Position numbers and translations under genes: made by a program. A stretch of DNA of 64,000 bases, taken from Roseitranquillus sp963709765 (lineage in GTDB: Bacteria; Pseudomonadota; Alphaproteobacteria; Rhodobacterales; Rhodobacteraceae). The stretch is taken from assembly GCA_963709765.1 (NCBI GenBank), contig CAVPXL010000004.1:186001-250000 (forward strand), in the 5' to 3' direction. Shown piece by piece: positions 1-8,524 of this stretch; position 1 is the first letter of the stretch, and each line of letters opens with the position of its first letter. The notes under the pieces are model-generated. The model had not been told where the DNA came from and made no database searches. It worked only from the letters and a program-made list of their open reading frames with translations.

Positions 1-102
1 CCGCGGCGCGCTGCAGCGCAGCTTGCGGTCTGGCATGACGGCCGGCGCCTCTGTGGACAGGTCGAGCGCGGGGTTGACGGTGATCGTCAGGATCTCGGTC
101 AC
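1..102 (-). CDS. 1-/6-phosphofructokinase, PfkB family (N-terminal 34 codons only)
   Basis: This is the 5' end of a gene that runs off the left edge of the window. The reading frame starts at a GTG (100-102) placed about six bases after a GGGAGG ribosome binding site. The first residues (VTEILTITVNPALDLS, then a KLRC motif about 28 residues in) match the opening strand of PfkB-type sugar kinases, which phosphorylate fructose-6-phosphate or fructose-1-phosphate in glycolysis. The catalytic Asp and anion hole lie outside the window, so the exact substrate cannot be told. The family assignment rests on this short stretch only. Confidence 0.7.
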   Translation of the reverse strand, partial: MTEILTITVNPALDLSTEAPAVMPDRKLRCSAPR

Positions 103-275
103 GAAGCCTCCCGGGGTCTGAGCCTCTGCGCGCCCGTGGCATGAACGCCGCGCTGGAGCCTAATGATGCTGCCGCGCACCGCAAGGCGGATGCCCGCCGC
201 CACGACATTGGCGGAATGGAACCACCCCGGCACCCCGGCCCGTTGACCCTGCAGACGCAATCGGGAGGATTTACG

Positions 276-644
276 ATGTTCAAGGTTGAGGCACCGCGGG
301 ACGGAATTCTGCGTCTCGAAATGAGCGGGCGGCTCGACGCGGCGCAGATGCGCGGGGCCCTGAACGCGGTCATCGCCCGGATGCGCGAGACACCGGCGGA
401 GCGCGTGATGCTTCGGCTTCGGAAAATCGACGTGCGCACGATGGGCTGCCTCGACGACGAGGTCCGCGGCAAACCCGAGCTGCAGCAGTGCTTCCGCCGG
501 ATCCGCCGCGCGGCCGTGGTCAGCGATCAGGACTGGATACGCGATCAGGCGCGGGTCCAGGCCGGGTTGAGCCCCGGCGTGGCCATCCGAGGCTTTGCCA
601 TCAGCGCGCAGGACGAAGCGGAGGCCTTCCTCGCCGCGGCCTGA
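276..644 (+). CDS. SpoIIAA-like (STAS-fold) protein
   Basis: A 122-residue soluble protein. The start at 276 is chosen over an upstream ATG at 141 because GGGAGGA lies eight bases ahead and the family homology begins here (MFKVEAPRDGILRLEMSG). Alternating strands and helices, the motif LRKIDVRTMG in the middle and the late segment GVAIRGFAISAQDEAEAFL fit the SpoIIAA-like/DUF3478 family, distant relatives of anti-sigma-factor antagonists with no established enzymatic activity. There is no membrane segment or signal peptide. It lies in the same direction as the exonuclease III gene, with about 100 bases between them. Function unknown. Confidence 0.72.
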   Translation: MFKVEAPRDGILRLEMSGRLDAAQMRGALNAVIARMRETPAERVMLRLRKIDVRTMGCLDDEVRGKPELQQCFRRIRRAAVVSDQDWIRDQARVQAGLSPGVAIRGFAISAQDEAEAFLAAA

Positions 645-749
645 GGCGTTGTCTGATATCGATGCCCTCTCGCAGCGACGAGTCTGCCGATCCCCGTTGT
701 GCCCGACTGTTCGGATGGTAACACCGGCAGGCGTGAAGTCGGGGGCGCC

Positions 750-1529
750 ATGAAGATTGCGACATTCAACATCAACGGCGTGCGGGCACGTGCCCAGGCG
801 CTGGTCGACTGGCTCGACGAGGCGAAGCCCGACGTTGCGGTGCTGCAGGAGATCAAGTGCGTCGACGAGGCGTTTCCGCGCGAGCCGCTGGAAGAACGGG
901 GCTACAACGTCGAAACGCACGGGCAGAAGGGCTTCAACGGCGTCGCGATCCTGTCGAAGCTTCCCCTTGAGGACGTCCGGCGCGGCCTGCCCGATGGCGA
1001 TGGCGACGATCAGTCGCGCTGGATCGAGGCCGTGGTCTGCACTGCGCGGCCTCTCCGCGTCTGCGGCCTCTATCTGCCGAACGGCAACCCGGCGCCGGGG
1101 CCGAAATACGACTACAAGCTCGCCTGGATGGCACGCCTTGAACAACGGGTGCGCGCGATCCTCGAGGATGAGGAGGCCGCCGTGATCGCCGGTGATTACA
1201 ACGTGATCCCGCAGGATGAAGATGCGGCACGGCCCGACGCATGGCGGCGCGATGCCCTGGGACTGCCGCAGACGCGCGCGGCGTTCCGGCGCCTGCTCTG
1301 GCTGGGACTGACCGACGCTTTCCGCGCCCGCCGACGTGGCCCGGGCCATTACACGTTCTGGGATTACCAGGCCGGGGCCTACGACCGGAACGACGGGATC
1401 CGGATCGATCATGCGCTTCTGACACCGCAGGCTGCCGACCGGATGATCGAGGTCGGCATAGATCACGAGATCAGGGGGCGTGAACGCCCGTCGGACCATG
1501 TGCCGCTCTGGCTGGAGCTGGACGACTAG
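750..1529 (+). CDS. xthA: Exodeoxyribonuclease III (AP endonuclease)
   Basis: A 259-residue member of the ExoIII/EEP nuclease family, which cuts DNA 5' of abasic sites and removes 3' blocking groups in base excision repair using Mg2+. The canonical blocks are all present: N-terminal MKIATFNINGVRAR, LQEIK with the metal-binding Glu near residue 34, the GDYNVIP motif with catalytic Asp and Asn in the middle, DGIRIDHAL, and the C-terminal SDHVPLW with the catalytic His. Length is normal for the family. The start at 750 gives the conserved N-terminus; an in-frame ATG at 699 would add 17 residues unlike the family. Intact, no frame disruption. Confidence 0.96.
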   Translation: MKIATFNINGVRARAQALVDWLDEAKPDVAVLQEIKCVDEAFPREPLEERGYNVETHGQKGFNGVAILSKLPLEDVRRGLPDGDGDDQSRWIEAVVCTARPLRVCGLYLPNGNPAPGPKYDYKLAWMARLEQRVRAILEDEEAAVIAGDYNVIPQDEDAARPDAWRRDALGLPQTRAAFRRLLWLGLTDAFRARRRGPGHYTFWDYQAGAYDRNDGIRIDHALLTPQAADRMIEVGIDHEIRGRERPSDHVPLWLELDD

Positions 1530-1702
1530 AGAATCGCGAGGTCCCGGTTCAGCGTCGCGAGCGCCCGTCGGAATCGCGAAGAGCGAAGGACGGCGAGCGC
1601 TTTGGCCATTGTCGGATCGGAAACCCAGATCGCGGTCCGCGCGGGCGGCACCGATCTCGGCCCCTTCTCGCGACAGGTCCGCAAGCCCGTCGCGGGAAGC
1701 TA

Positions 1703-1861
1703 TCAGGCCTGGCGGTGGCGGATGGCGACCGCACTCGGCTTTTGCGCGCGGTAGCCTTCGTTTCGATGCAGATCGTCGATGAGCGCGTCGAGCATCATGC
1801 CGAGTACGTCGCGTGAAGCGTCAAGGGCCAGATCGGGAAGCGGGTTTCTGTGCAGGGTCAT
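1703..1861 (-). CDS. Hypothetical 52-residue protein
   Basis: A short frame opening with ATG at 1859-1861 and a strong GGAGGA site about six bases ahead. It encodes MTLHRNPLPDLALDASRDVL followed by an amphipathic helix (GMMLDALIDDLHRNEGY) and a basic tail. It has good codon third-position GC bias and a clean stop. No family recognised. Upstream, an AT-richer stretch (1880-1960) could hold its promoter. Downstream (1530-1700) the same strand contains codon-like sequence without a start, which may be decayed coding DNA. The ribosome binding site and codon bias are the only support for this being a gene. Confidence 0.5.
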   Translation of the reverse strand: MTLHRNPLPDLALDASRDVLGMMLDALIDDLHRNEGYRAQKPSAVAIRHRQA

Positions 1862-2003
1862 GGTATCCTCCACCACGAGTGCCGTATGGCATCAATGTTG
1901 CGCCACTTCGTCATTATCAGGTTAACGATTTACCGGTTTCAGATGCCGAATTCCCGGCGCCGTCGCCCGCGTGACACGGATCGGGCGCGGTCCCGGAGGC
2001 ATT

Positions 2004-2207
2004 TCAGATCCCTCCCCGCAATCTGGCGAGCTCAACGTCGTGGCGGGTAAGGCCGATATCCTTCAGCCGATCGTCGCTCATGCCGAGCAGCTTTTGCCGA
2101 TCGCGATACCGGGCGTCCGCGTTCACCAGCCTTGCGAGCAGGTGACGCAAGAACGGACCGGAGGTCGCAGGGGCGGAGAGTGGAACGGGGCGGATGATTG
2201 ACGACAT
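2004..2207 (-). CDS. DUF1127 (YjiS-like) small basic protein
   Basis: A 67-residue protein. The C-terminal half carries the DUF1127 signature: arginine-rich RYRDRQKLLGMSDDRLKDIG followed by LTRHDVELAR. Proteins of this family are common, often multi-copy, in Alphaproteobacteria; in Agrobacterium and Rhodobacter relatives they affect RNA turnover and stress or phosphate responses, a role not proven for this copy. The start at 2207 (MSSIIRPVPLS) has GGAG about eight bases upstream and removes a 17-residue N-terminal extension in the longer open frame. It stands alone between a mini-gene and a long spacer. Confidence 0.88.
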   Translation of the reverse strand: MSSIIRPVPLSAPATSGPFLRHLLARLVNADARYRDRQKLLGMSDDRLKDIGLTRHDVELARLRGGI

Positions 2208-2514
2208 GGCGTGTTCTCCAATGGCTGATGCGATGGGCTCATCCTGCCCCCGCGGCATCAGCCGGCCGTCAAACAGACCACGAACGGTGCGTCAAAAAGC
2301 TTCCCGCTTCGTAAAATCCTGACCGGCGCGGATGGCGGGCGCGGCCCGACACGCTTGCGGCAAGGGGGAACCCATGGATGCGATAGTCCGCCGCCGCTCA
2401 CCCGCCACAGGCTGGCCCGCCGCGCCGCCCGCCGGAGATCCCGGCGCGTGAAATCACACCGGCCCCTCGCTGAAACCGCAAGCGAACACCGCCTGGACCG
2501 GAGCGCCGACGCCA
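2208..2514. other. Intergenic stretch with no convincing gene
   Basis: Roughly 310 bases between the DUF1127 start and the terminator of the OmpA-family gene. Open frames exist on both strands but show no family resemblance, no ribosome binding site and a composition typical of GC-rich chance frames. It probably contains the promoter of the DUF1127 gene (minus strand, just right of 2207). Confidence 0.5.
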
Positions 2515-2552
2515 GCAAACAAATGGCCGCCGCGAAATTTCGCAGCGGCCAT
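2515..2552 (-). terminator. Rho-independent terminator of the OmpA-family gene
   Basis: On the minus strand a hairpin with a nearly perfect 15-bp stem (2523-2552; ATGGCCGC at one end, GCGGCCAT at the other, AAATTT at the apex) is followed by TTTGTTTG. It sits about 80 bases after the stop codon of the OmpA-family gene transcribed towards it. One mismatch in the stem. Confidence 0.8.
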
Positions 2553-2629
2553 CGTCGTGCGCAGGCCTCGGAACGGGCCGCGGATCAAGTCGATACAATC
2601 ACCCGGGACGAGGCTCGTGGCCGCAGGCC

Positions 2630-4742
2630 TCAGTTGGCGGCAGCTGTCTGGAGCAACGGCGTGATGCGGCGGACGGTCGCTCGACGGTTCGCGCGCTCCG
2701 CGTCCTCGGTCGGGATCTTGAGGAAGCGTTCGCCATAGCCCTGAACCACAAGGTTCTCGGGCGGTACGTCGAAATACTCGCTCAGAGCCAGGGCGACCGA
2801 TTCCGCCCGGCGATCGGAGAGGGCGAGATTATAGGCCGCGTCACCCACCGCATCCGTGTGCCCCTCCACCAGAAAGACCTCGCGCGGATTCTCATCGATC
2901 GCCTCTGCAATGGCGCCGCCCAGATCACTCAGAGCGCGCGCCTGATCGGGTGATATCGCGGCTGAACCGGACTGGAACGTGATGTTGTCGAGATCCACGG
3001 CCGGCGCGAGGGTACGCACCTCGGCGATCGTCCGGACCTGGCGAAGCGAGAAGCGCCGACCGACCTCGGCCTCCGCCTGCAACGCCCGACGAAGAGCATC
3101 CTCATCGCCGGTCTCCTGAACCATCGCGCGCGGCTGCGGAAGCGTCGCGACGTCCACGGCCGCCGAACCCGCGGTATCGTCGATCAGGACGTAGCGCTCG
3201 CCGTCCGGCGTGATGCGCGTCCGGCGCAACACGCGCAGCTCGGCGTCACGGATGGTCACGATCTGACTGCCGTCCTCGCGGATCACCGTCGTCCGGGTCG
3301 AGCCGTCATCGAACGTTTCGGTCTTCACCTCGGAGCCGGGCTGACGCAGCAGGGCGTTGTCGTCCTTGATCACCTGGTATTCGCCATCACGCTCGACCAC
3401 GACCCGGTCGCCGGAACTGCTGACGACCTGACGGCCATCGTTGAGGACCTTGCCGACCACAAGCGCACCGACCCCGGCGAGCAGCGCCTTTTCAAGGTTA
3501 CTCATGCCACCGTCATCATCAGACTGGGTGGCCTGTTCGCCTTGTTTCGGCGCGGCGCCGAGCTTCGTCTCGAACTCCTCGTCGCTCGATCGGGCGGTCT
3601 CCTCGGTGATGACCTCCTCGGTCACCTCTGCATTGGCGAGCCTCGTCTGCCGCACTCGCGGCAGCGGAGGCGGCAGGTTCCTCGGCCGTGACGGCGGTTT
3701 CCCGAGGCCGTTTCGCGGGCGCGCTTGATTGGGCCGCAGCGCTCTGATCGGCAGTGTTCTGATCGGCGTTGCCCTGCTCTCTTGGCCGTGTCGACGGGCT
3801 GCTCGGCAGCGCTGTCGGCCTCGGAGGCATCATTTGCCTGTTCCGGCGCCTCATCGGCCTCTGGCGTGGCGGCCGCCTCCGCGGCAGGCTGCGCGGATAC
3901 TCCGTCCTGCGCCGTGGCGGCGGACTCGGCCTCAGCCGCTTCGTCGATCGCGATACCCTCCTGGAGCGTCTTCACGATGTTCGCGTCCCCGGCCGGCGCC
4001 TCCGCTTCGGGTTCGGCGTCCGCGCTGTCCACCGCGGCAGGCGCCGCATCCGTCGCGGGCTGGACCTCGGCTTCCGCCTCGGGCGCCGCTGCAGGCGCAT
4101 TCGCTTCAGCCCCACCGCTGGCCTCCGCCTCGGGCGCCGCTGCAGGCGCACTCGCTTCAGCCGCACCGCTGGCCTCCCCTCGGGCGCGACGGCGCACTGC
4201 TTCAGCCGCACGCTGGCCTCCGCCTCGGGCGCCGCTGCGGCCTTTCGCTTCAGACGCGTCGCTGGCGCTCGCCTCGGCCTCAACGGCCTGGCTTCCGGCT
4301 GGGCGGCCGATTGCTCGTCAGCCTCCTCGGCGGGCTCGGCCTGTTCGGTCGGTGCTGCGTCGCTCTGCTCGGTTTCAACGCCGGACGCATCCTCGGGCTC
4401 CGCAGCCGCCTCGGTCTCCATCTCGGACGCATCCGCGGGGCCGCTGGGGCTCTGCCGTCGCCGCGTCCGCCTCGGCTTCGGGAGCGATCGCCTCTGCCTC
4501 GGCTTCCGTCGCCGCCTCGGCCTCGCCGCCGACCTCGGGCTGCGCGCTTGCCTCGTCACCGGCGGCGCCGGCCTCGGTTTCTTCCGACGTCGGTGCGGCC
4601 TCTGACGGGACCGGACACGGCGGCTCGACACCTTCCGGACATTCCGCCGCCTGGGCATCGCCTGCCTCCTGCGCAGGCAGGGTGGCTGGCAACATCAGCG
4701 AAAGGCTGGCAATGAGGGCGGTGGTGGCCTTGAAGGTGCGCA
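2630..4742 (-). CDS. OmpA-family protein with Ala/Glu-rich repeat region (frameshifted)
   Basis: The gene starts at 4742 with a signal peptide (MRTFKATTALIASLSLMLPA, cleavage after AQ) and ends at 2630 with a typical OmpA C-terminal domain: LDNITFQSGSAAISPDQ, VEGHTDAVGDAAYN and LALSDRRAESV, which bind peptidoglycan and anchor the protein to the wall. The middle is a long Ala/Glu/Pro-rich linker. Roseobacter-type OmpA proteins of this layout are 600-700 residues. Here the frame breaks at least three times between about 3660 and 4440, inside or beside 51-bp direct repeats where reading frames of the same composition continue in other phases. The C-terminal 341 codons (3655-2630) are intact. Either assembly errors in the repeats or a pseudogene. 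Confidence 0.8.
4070..4260 (-). repeat. 51-bp tandem repeats inside the OmpA-family gene
   Basis: About four copies of a 51-bp (17-codon) unit containing GGGCGCCGCTGCAGGCGCA, starting near 4081, 4132, 4182 and 4227. The first step is 51 bases, the next 50 and the next 45, so the later copies are out of phase. Each unit codes for an Ala/Glu/Pro segment such as EASGAAEASAPAAAPEA. The missing base in the third copy coincides with a change of reading frame. Confidence 0.8.
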
Positions 4743-4927
4743 TGCTCTGATATCCTCGTGAACGTACTGGTTGGCGCATCAACCCCGTCCAATCCGGAGG
4801 GTTCCGCCTCGACTGGCTTGCCCGGCCGGGTTCCGCCGATCGGATGACCCGGAAGCGTCCTGATCCGGTGGGCGGAAACCTTTCGTTAACCAAGATGCGC
4901 AAGGTGTCGCATCAAGGAGAGGAGACC

Positions 4928-5728
4928 ATGGGACACACCAGATCCGGTTTTTCCGAAGAAGCGATGCGCGGCCTGGACGATCTGGACCGGCGGCTGCCGC
5001 CGGGGATCCCCACGCGCCCGCTGGTCAAGGGCGAGCATGCCGCGCCGGACGGCGTGCGTCCGCATTACTGGGGCCACCGGGAACGGCTGCGGCAACGCTT
5101 CCTCGGCACCGGGCATGCGGCGCTGGCGGACTATGAGCTGCTGGAACTGTTGCTCTTCAACGCCATTGCCCGCATCGACGTGAAGCCGCTGGCCAAGCAG
5201 CTGATCGCCACGTTCGGAGATCTGAACGGCGTGATCGCCGCCTCGAAGCATCGCCTGCTGCAGGTGCCGGGCACCACCGAGAAGGTGTGGCTGCAATTGC
5301 GGATCGTGGAGGCGTTCGCGCATACGATGGCCCGCGCCAAGGTCATGCAGCGCTCGGTCATCTCCTCATGGGACGACCTGATCGACTATTGCCGCACCGT
5401 GATGGCGCATCGCGAGACCGAACAGTTCCGCATACTCTTCCTCGACGCCAAGAACGTCCTCATCGCCGACGAGGAACAGGCGCACGGCACGGTCGACCAT
5501 GTGCCGGTCTATCCGCGCGAGGTTGCGAAACGGGCGCTCGAGCTGAACGCGAGCGCGATCATCTTGGTGCACAACCACCCCTCCGGCGACCCGACGCCGA
5601 GCCAGCAGGACATCGACATGACCCGCCGGATCGAGGCCGCGTGTCAGACCCTCGGCGTGCGGCTGCACGATCACGTCATCATCGGCAAGCAGCTCGACGA
5701 ATCGTTCCGCGAGCTCGGCCTGATCTGA
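4928..5728 (+). CDS. radC: RadC family JAB-domain protein
   Basis: A 266-residue RadC/UPF0758 protein. N-terminal UPF0758 domain (helix-hairpin-helix-like, residues about 40-130: HYWGHRERLRQRFL, YELLELLLF) precedes the JAB/MPN metalloprotease-like domain (about 140-266), with the conserved VHNHPSGDPTPSQQDID supplying the two His and the Asp of the zinc site. The biochemical role is unsettled; the E. coli name reflects a historical assignment to DNA repair. The start at 4928 follows AAGGAGAGGAG and is preferred to an ATG at 4844. It diverges from the OmpA-family gene; a 185-bp spacer carries both promoters. Confidence 0.93.
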   Translation: MGHTRSGFSEEAMRGLDDLDRRLPPGIPTRPLVKGEHAAPDGVRPHYWGHRERLRQRFLGTGHAALADYELLELLLFNAIARIDVKPLAKQLIATFGDLNGVIAASKHRLLQVPGTTEKVWLQLRIVEAFAHTMARAKVMQRSVISSWDDLIDYCRTVMAHRETEQFRILFLDAKNVLIADEEQAHGTVDHVPVYPREVAKRALELNASAIILVHNHPSGDPTPSQQDIDMTRRIEAACQTLGVRLHDHVIIGKQLDESFRELGLI

Positions 5729-5735
5729 CCCGGAC

Positions 5736-5760
5736 GGGAGGCGCCAGCGTGCCGCCTCCC
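5736..5760. terminator. Hairpin between radC and the dapA-family gene
   Basis: GGGAGGCG (5736-5743) pairs with CGCCTCCC (5753-5760) around a nine-base loop, directly after the radC stop and before the end of the converging dapA-family gene. There is no T-tract, so it would be a weak or Rho-assisted terminator. Confidence 0.5.
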
Positions 5761-5788
5761 CTGCCCCGAACCGCATCGCCACAATCTG

Positions 5789-6673
5789 TCAGCCGCCCGG
5801 CGCGAGGGGCGGCAGCTTTCCCGATTGTTCCTGTGACAGCGGGACCAGGGGCGGCAGGATCCGCGCAAACTCCGGATCATCGTGCAGGCGCGCCACCATT
5901 TCCTTGATCGCGGGAATCAGCGGCTGCGCCGAGATCGCGCTCCGCATTCCCCGTGCGGCATCGAGCGCTTCGGCGTCCGACGGATCGCGCCAGAGCCGCG
6001 CAGCAATCGTCGCCGAGAGGTTGACGGTCGCCGAGATGCATCCGGCGAACCCCCGCGTCCTGGCCTGGGCCAGCGACGCCTCGTCGCTCGGAAAGACGCG
6101 GAACCCGTCGATTTCAACCAAGGCCGCGGCATAGTCGAGATCGCCCGAGCTGTCCTTGGCGCCGACGATCCGTCCCCGCAGATCCGTGGCGAGCCGCCGG
6201 ACCAGTCCGGGCTCGAAGCGCAGCCCCGTCATCTGCGGGAAATTGTAGAGATAGATCGGGATCGGGTCGGTTTCGGTCGCGTCCGCGAGCGCACGGAAAT
6301 GCGCGTAGAGCCCGTCCTCCGGCACGCCCTTGTAATAGAACGGCGGCAGGACGAGCGCGGCGGCGAAGCCAAGCTCCGCAGCATGGCGGGTCAGGGCGAC
6401 CGTGGTCGGCAGATCGCAGCATCCGGTGCCCACCATCAGGCGCGAAGCGTCAAGCCCCTCCGCCGCGGCGCGCATCAAGTCCATGCGGTCGGCGGCGGAA
6501 AAAGACGTCGCCTCTCCGGTCGTGCCCAGCACGTTGAGCGCATCGCATCCATTGGCCAGAAGCCATTCGCCGTGGCGCAGGAAGCGCCCATGATCGGGAA
6601 CGCCCTCCTCTGTCACCGGGGTGACGATGGCGGCGATGACGCCTTCGAGGGCCGCAGCCGTCCTGTTGGTCAT
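5789..6673 (-). CDS. Dihydrodipicolinate synthase / N-acetylneuraminate lyase family aldolase
   Basis: A 294-residue class I aldolase of the DapA/NanA superfamily. Visible family features: GTTGEATS (residues 50-57) of the carboxylate-binding loop, Tyr143 in YLYNFP, and the Schiff-base Lys173 in GAKDSSGD. Length is typical. The substrate cannot be fixed from these motifs. A true DapA is usually linked to smpB or other housekeeping genes and ends differently, so a catabolic 2-keto-acid aldolase is as likely. It sits downstream of der on the same strand with about 185 bases between, so may be expressed separately. Intact. Confidence 0.88.
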   Translation of the reverse strand: MTNRTAAALEGVIAAIVTPVTEEGVPDHGRFLRHGEWLLANGCDALNVLGTTGEATSFSAADRMDLMRAAAEGLDASRLMVGTGCCDLPTTVALTRHAAELGFAAALVLPPFYYKGVPEDGLYAHFRALADATETDPIPIYLYNFPQMTGLRFEPGLVRRLATDLRGRIVGAKDSSGDLDYAAALVEIDGFRVFPSDEASLAQARTRGFAGCISATVNLSATIAARLWRDPSDAEALDAARGMRSAISAQPLIPAIKEMVARLHDDPEFARILPPLVPLSQEQSGKLPPLAPGG

Positions 6674-6858
6674 GGGTCAGTCTCTCTCCCGAATTTGCAG
6701 TTTGTCGGTGGCCGTCCGGCCTTCGCCGACGCCCGTTCTGCCGGGAGGGCGGGAGAGAGACAACCGGGTGTCGCAGCACGACGCGCGCGCGACGTTGCAG
6801 GGCCCCCGCGCGGGGTCGCTTGCCAGCCAAGGTCCCGTCGGCACCGCGCGCGCCGGGA

Positions 6859-8307
6859 TCACTTCGGGATCGGCTTGCCGATGTGCTTTCGCAAACGCGA
6901 GGGCGTGGATTTCTTGCGATCCTTGTACGGATTGCGGTCGGCCTGACTGCGCAGGGTGAGCCGGATGGGCGTTCCCGGCATGTCAAAGTCCTCGCGCAGG
7001 CCATTGACCAGATAGCGAGAATAGCTCTCGGGCACCTTGTCGGGGTGCGAACACATGACGACGAATCCCGGCGGGCGGGTCTTGACTTGCGTGGCGTAGC
7101 GCAGCTTGATCCGCCGCCCTCCCGGCGCGGGCGGCGGATGGGCGGCGACCATGCCGGCCAGCCAGCGGTTGAGCTGCGCCGTCGTGACACGCCGGTTCCA
7201 GACGTCGTGCGCCTTGAGGACCGCGGCCTGCAACCGATCGATGCCGCGCCCGGTCTTGGCGGAAACCGTGACCAGCGGCGCACCCCGAAGCTGTGGCAGC
7301 AACCGCTCGAACAATTCCTTGAGGTCGGCCAGCCGCGTCTGGCGATCCTCGACCACGTCCCACTTGTTGACCGCGACCACCACCGCACGGCCCTCTCGCT
7401 CCGCGAGGTCGGCGATCCGCAGGTCCTGCTGCTCGAAGGGAATCGCCGCGTCGATCAGAACGACGACGACCTCGGCGAACTTGATGGCCCGCAACCCGTC
7501 GGCCACCGAAAGCTTCTCGAGCTTCTCCTGCACCCGCGCCTTCTTGCGCATCCCGGCGGTGTCGAACATCCGTACCGCCCGGCCGTCCCAGTCGAGCTTC
7601 ACCGAGATCGCGTCGCGCGTGATGCCGGCCTCCGGGCCGGTCAGCAGCCGCTCCTCGCCGAGGATCTGGTTGACCAGCGTCGATTTGCCCGCATTCGGGC
7701 GTCCGACGATGGCCACCTGAAGCGGACGCAGCGGCACGGACTCGCCTTCGCCGGCCTCGTTCACCGCGAGGTTCGTCAGCGGCGCCTCGACGGCGTCATC
7801 GCGTGCATCCGCCTCATCCACGAACGGTGCCAGCACAGACAGAAGTTCGGCCATGCCCTCGCCATGTTCGGCCGAGAGCGCGATGGGCTCTCCCAGACCA
7901 AGCGAATAGGCCTCCAGAAGCCCGCCCTCCGCGGCGCGCCCCTCGGCCTTGTTCGCGCCGAGGATCACGTGATCGGCCCGGCGGCGCAGGATCTCGGCAA
8001 AAACCTCGTCGCTGGGCGTCACCCCCGTGCGCGCGTCGAGCAGAAAGAGACACGCATCGGCCATGTCCACTGCCCGCTCGGTCAGTCGGCGCATCCGCCC
8101 CGGCAGGCTTTCGTCGGTCGCCTCCTCGAGCCCGGCCGTGTCGATGACCGTAAAGCGCAGGTCACCCAGCCGCGCCTCGCCCTCGCGCAGGTCACGGGTC
8201 ACGCCCGGCTGGTCGTCCACAAGTGCGAGGCGTTTGCCGACGAGCCGGTTGAAGAGCGTGGACTTGCCCACGTTCGGACGGCCGACGATGGCGAGAGTGA
8301 AAGGCAT
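6859..8307 (-). CDS. der: Ribosome biogenesis GTPase Der (EngA)
   Basis: A 482-residue protein with two tandem GTPase domains, the hallmark of Der, needed for 50S subunit maturation. Domain 1 has GRPNVGKST near residue 9, DTAGLE and NKAE; domain 2 (from about residue 200) has GRPNAGKST, DTAGMR and NKWD. A C-terminal KH-like domain follows (ending in a basic tail, RLRKHIGKPIPK). It is the third gene of the yfgM-bamB-der order seen in many Proteobacteria, with 217 bases separating it from bamB. Intact and of standard length. Confidence 0.97.
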   Translation of the reverse strand: MPFTLAIVGRPNVGKSTLFNRLVGKRLALVDDQPGVTRDLREGEARLGDLRFTVIDTAGLEEATDESLPGRMRRLTERAVDMADACLFLLDARTGVTPSDEVFAEILRRRADHVILGANKAEGRAAEGGLLEAYSLGLGEPIALSAEHGEGMAELLSVLAPFVDEADARDDAVEAPLTNLAVNEAGEGESVPLRPLQVAIVGRPNAGKSTLVNQILGEERLLTGPEAGITRDAISVKLDWDGRAVRMFDTAGMRKKARVQEKLEKLSVADGLRAIKFAEVVVVLIDAAIPFEQQDLRIADLAEREGRAVVVAVNKWDVVEDRQTRLADLKELFERLLPQLRGAPLVTVSAKTGRGIDRLQAAVLKAHDVWNRRVTTAQLNRWLAGMVAAHPPPAPGGRRIKLRYATQVKTRPPGFVVMCSHPDKVPESYSRYLVNGLREDFDMPGTPIRLTLRSQADRNPYKDRKKSTPSRLRKHIGKPIPK

Positions 8308-8524
8308 GAGGTCGCTCCGAGTCTACGACCGACGGCCATACAGGAGCGCGTGCCCGACGCAAAGAGGCAAGCGCGGCGTTGCGCGCCACGCGGCAAACGG
8401 GCCTGCCGCCCTGCATACCGTCTCCAACGCAAGGCGCGGACCTGATCCCGGCACCATCCGGAGACGCATCCTTTGAGCAAACGCGCCCGCCAAGACACGG
8501 ACCGGACGGCGGCGCCCACGGACG

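Noticed and set aside
99..1499. A 466-codon minus-strand open frame
   Set aside because: It is the antisense shadow of exonuclease III and the SpoIIAA-like gene; the product has no family features and both plus-strand genes are well supported.
5882..8445. Long plus-strand frames opposite the dapA-family gene and der
   Set aside because: Arg/His-rich antisense products without ribosome binding sites; the minus-strand genes have all expected motifs.
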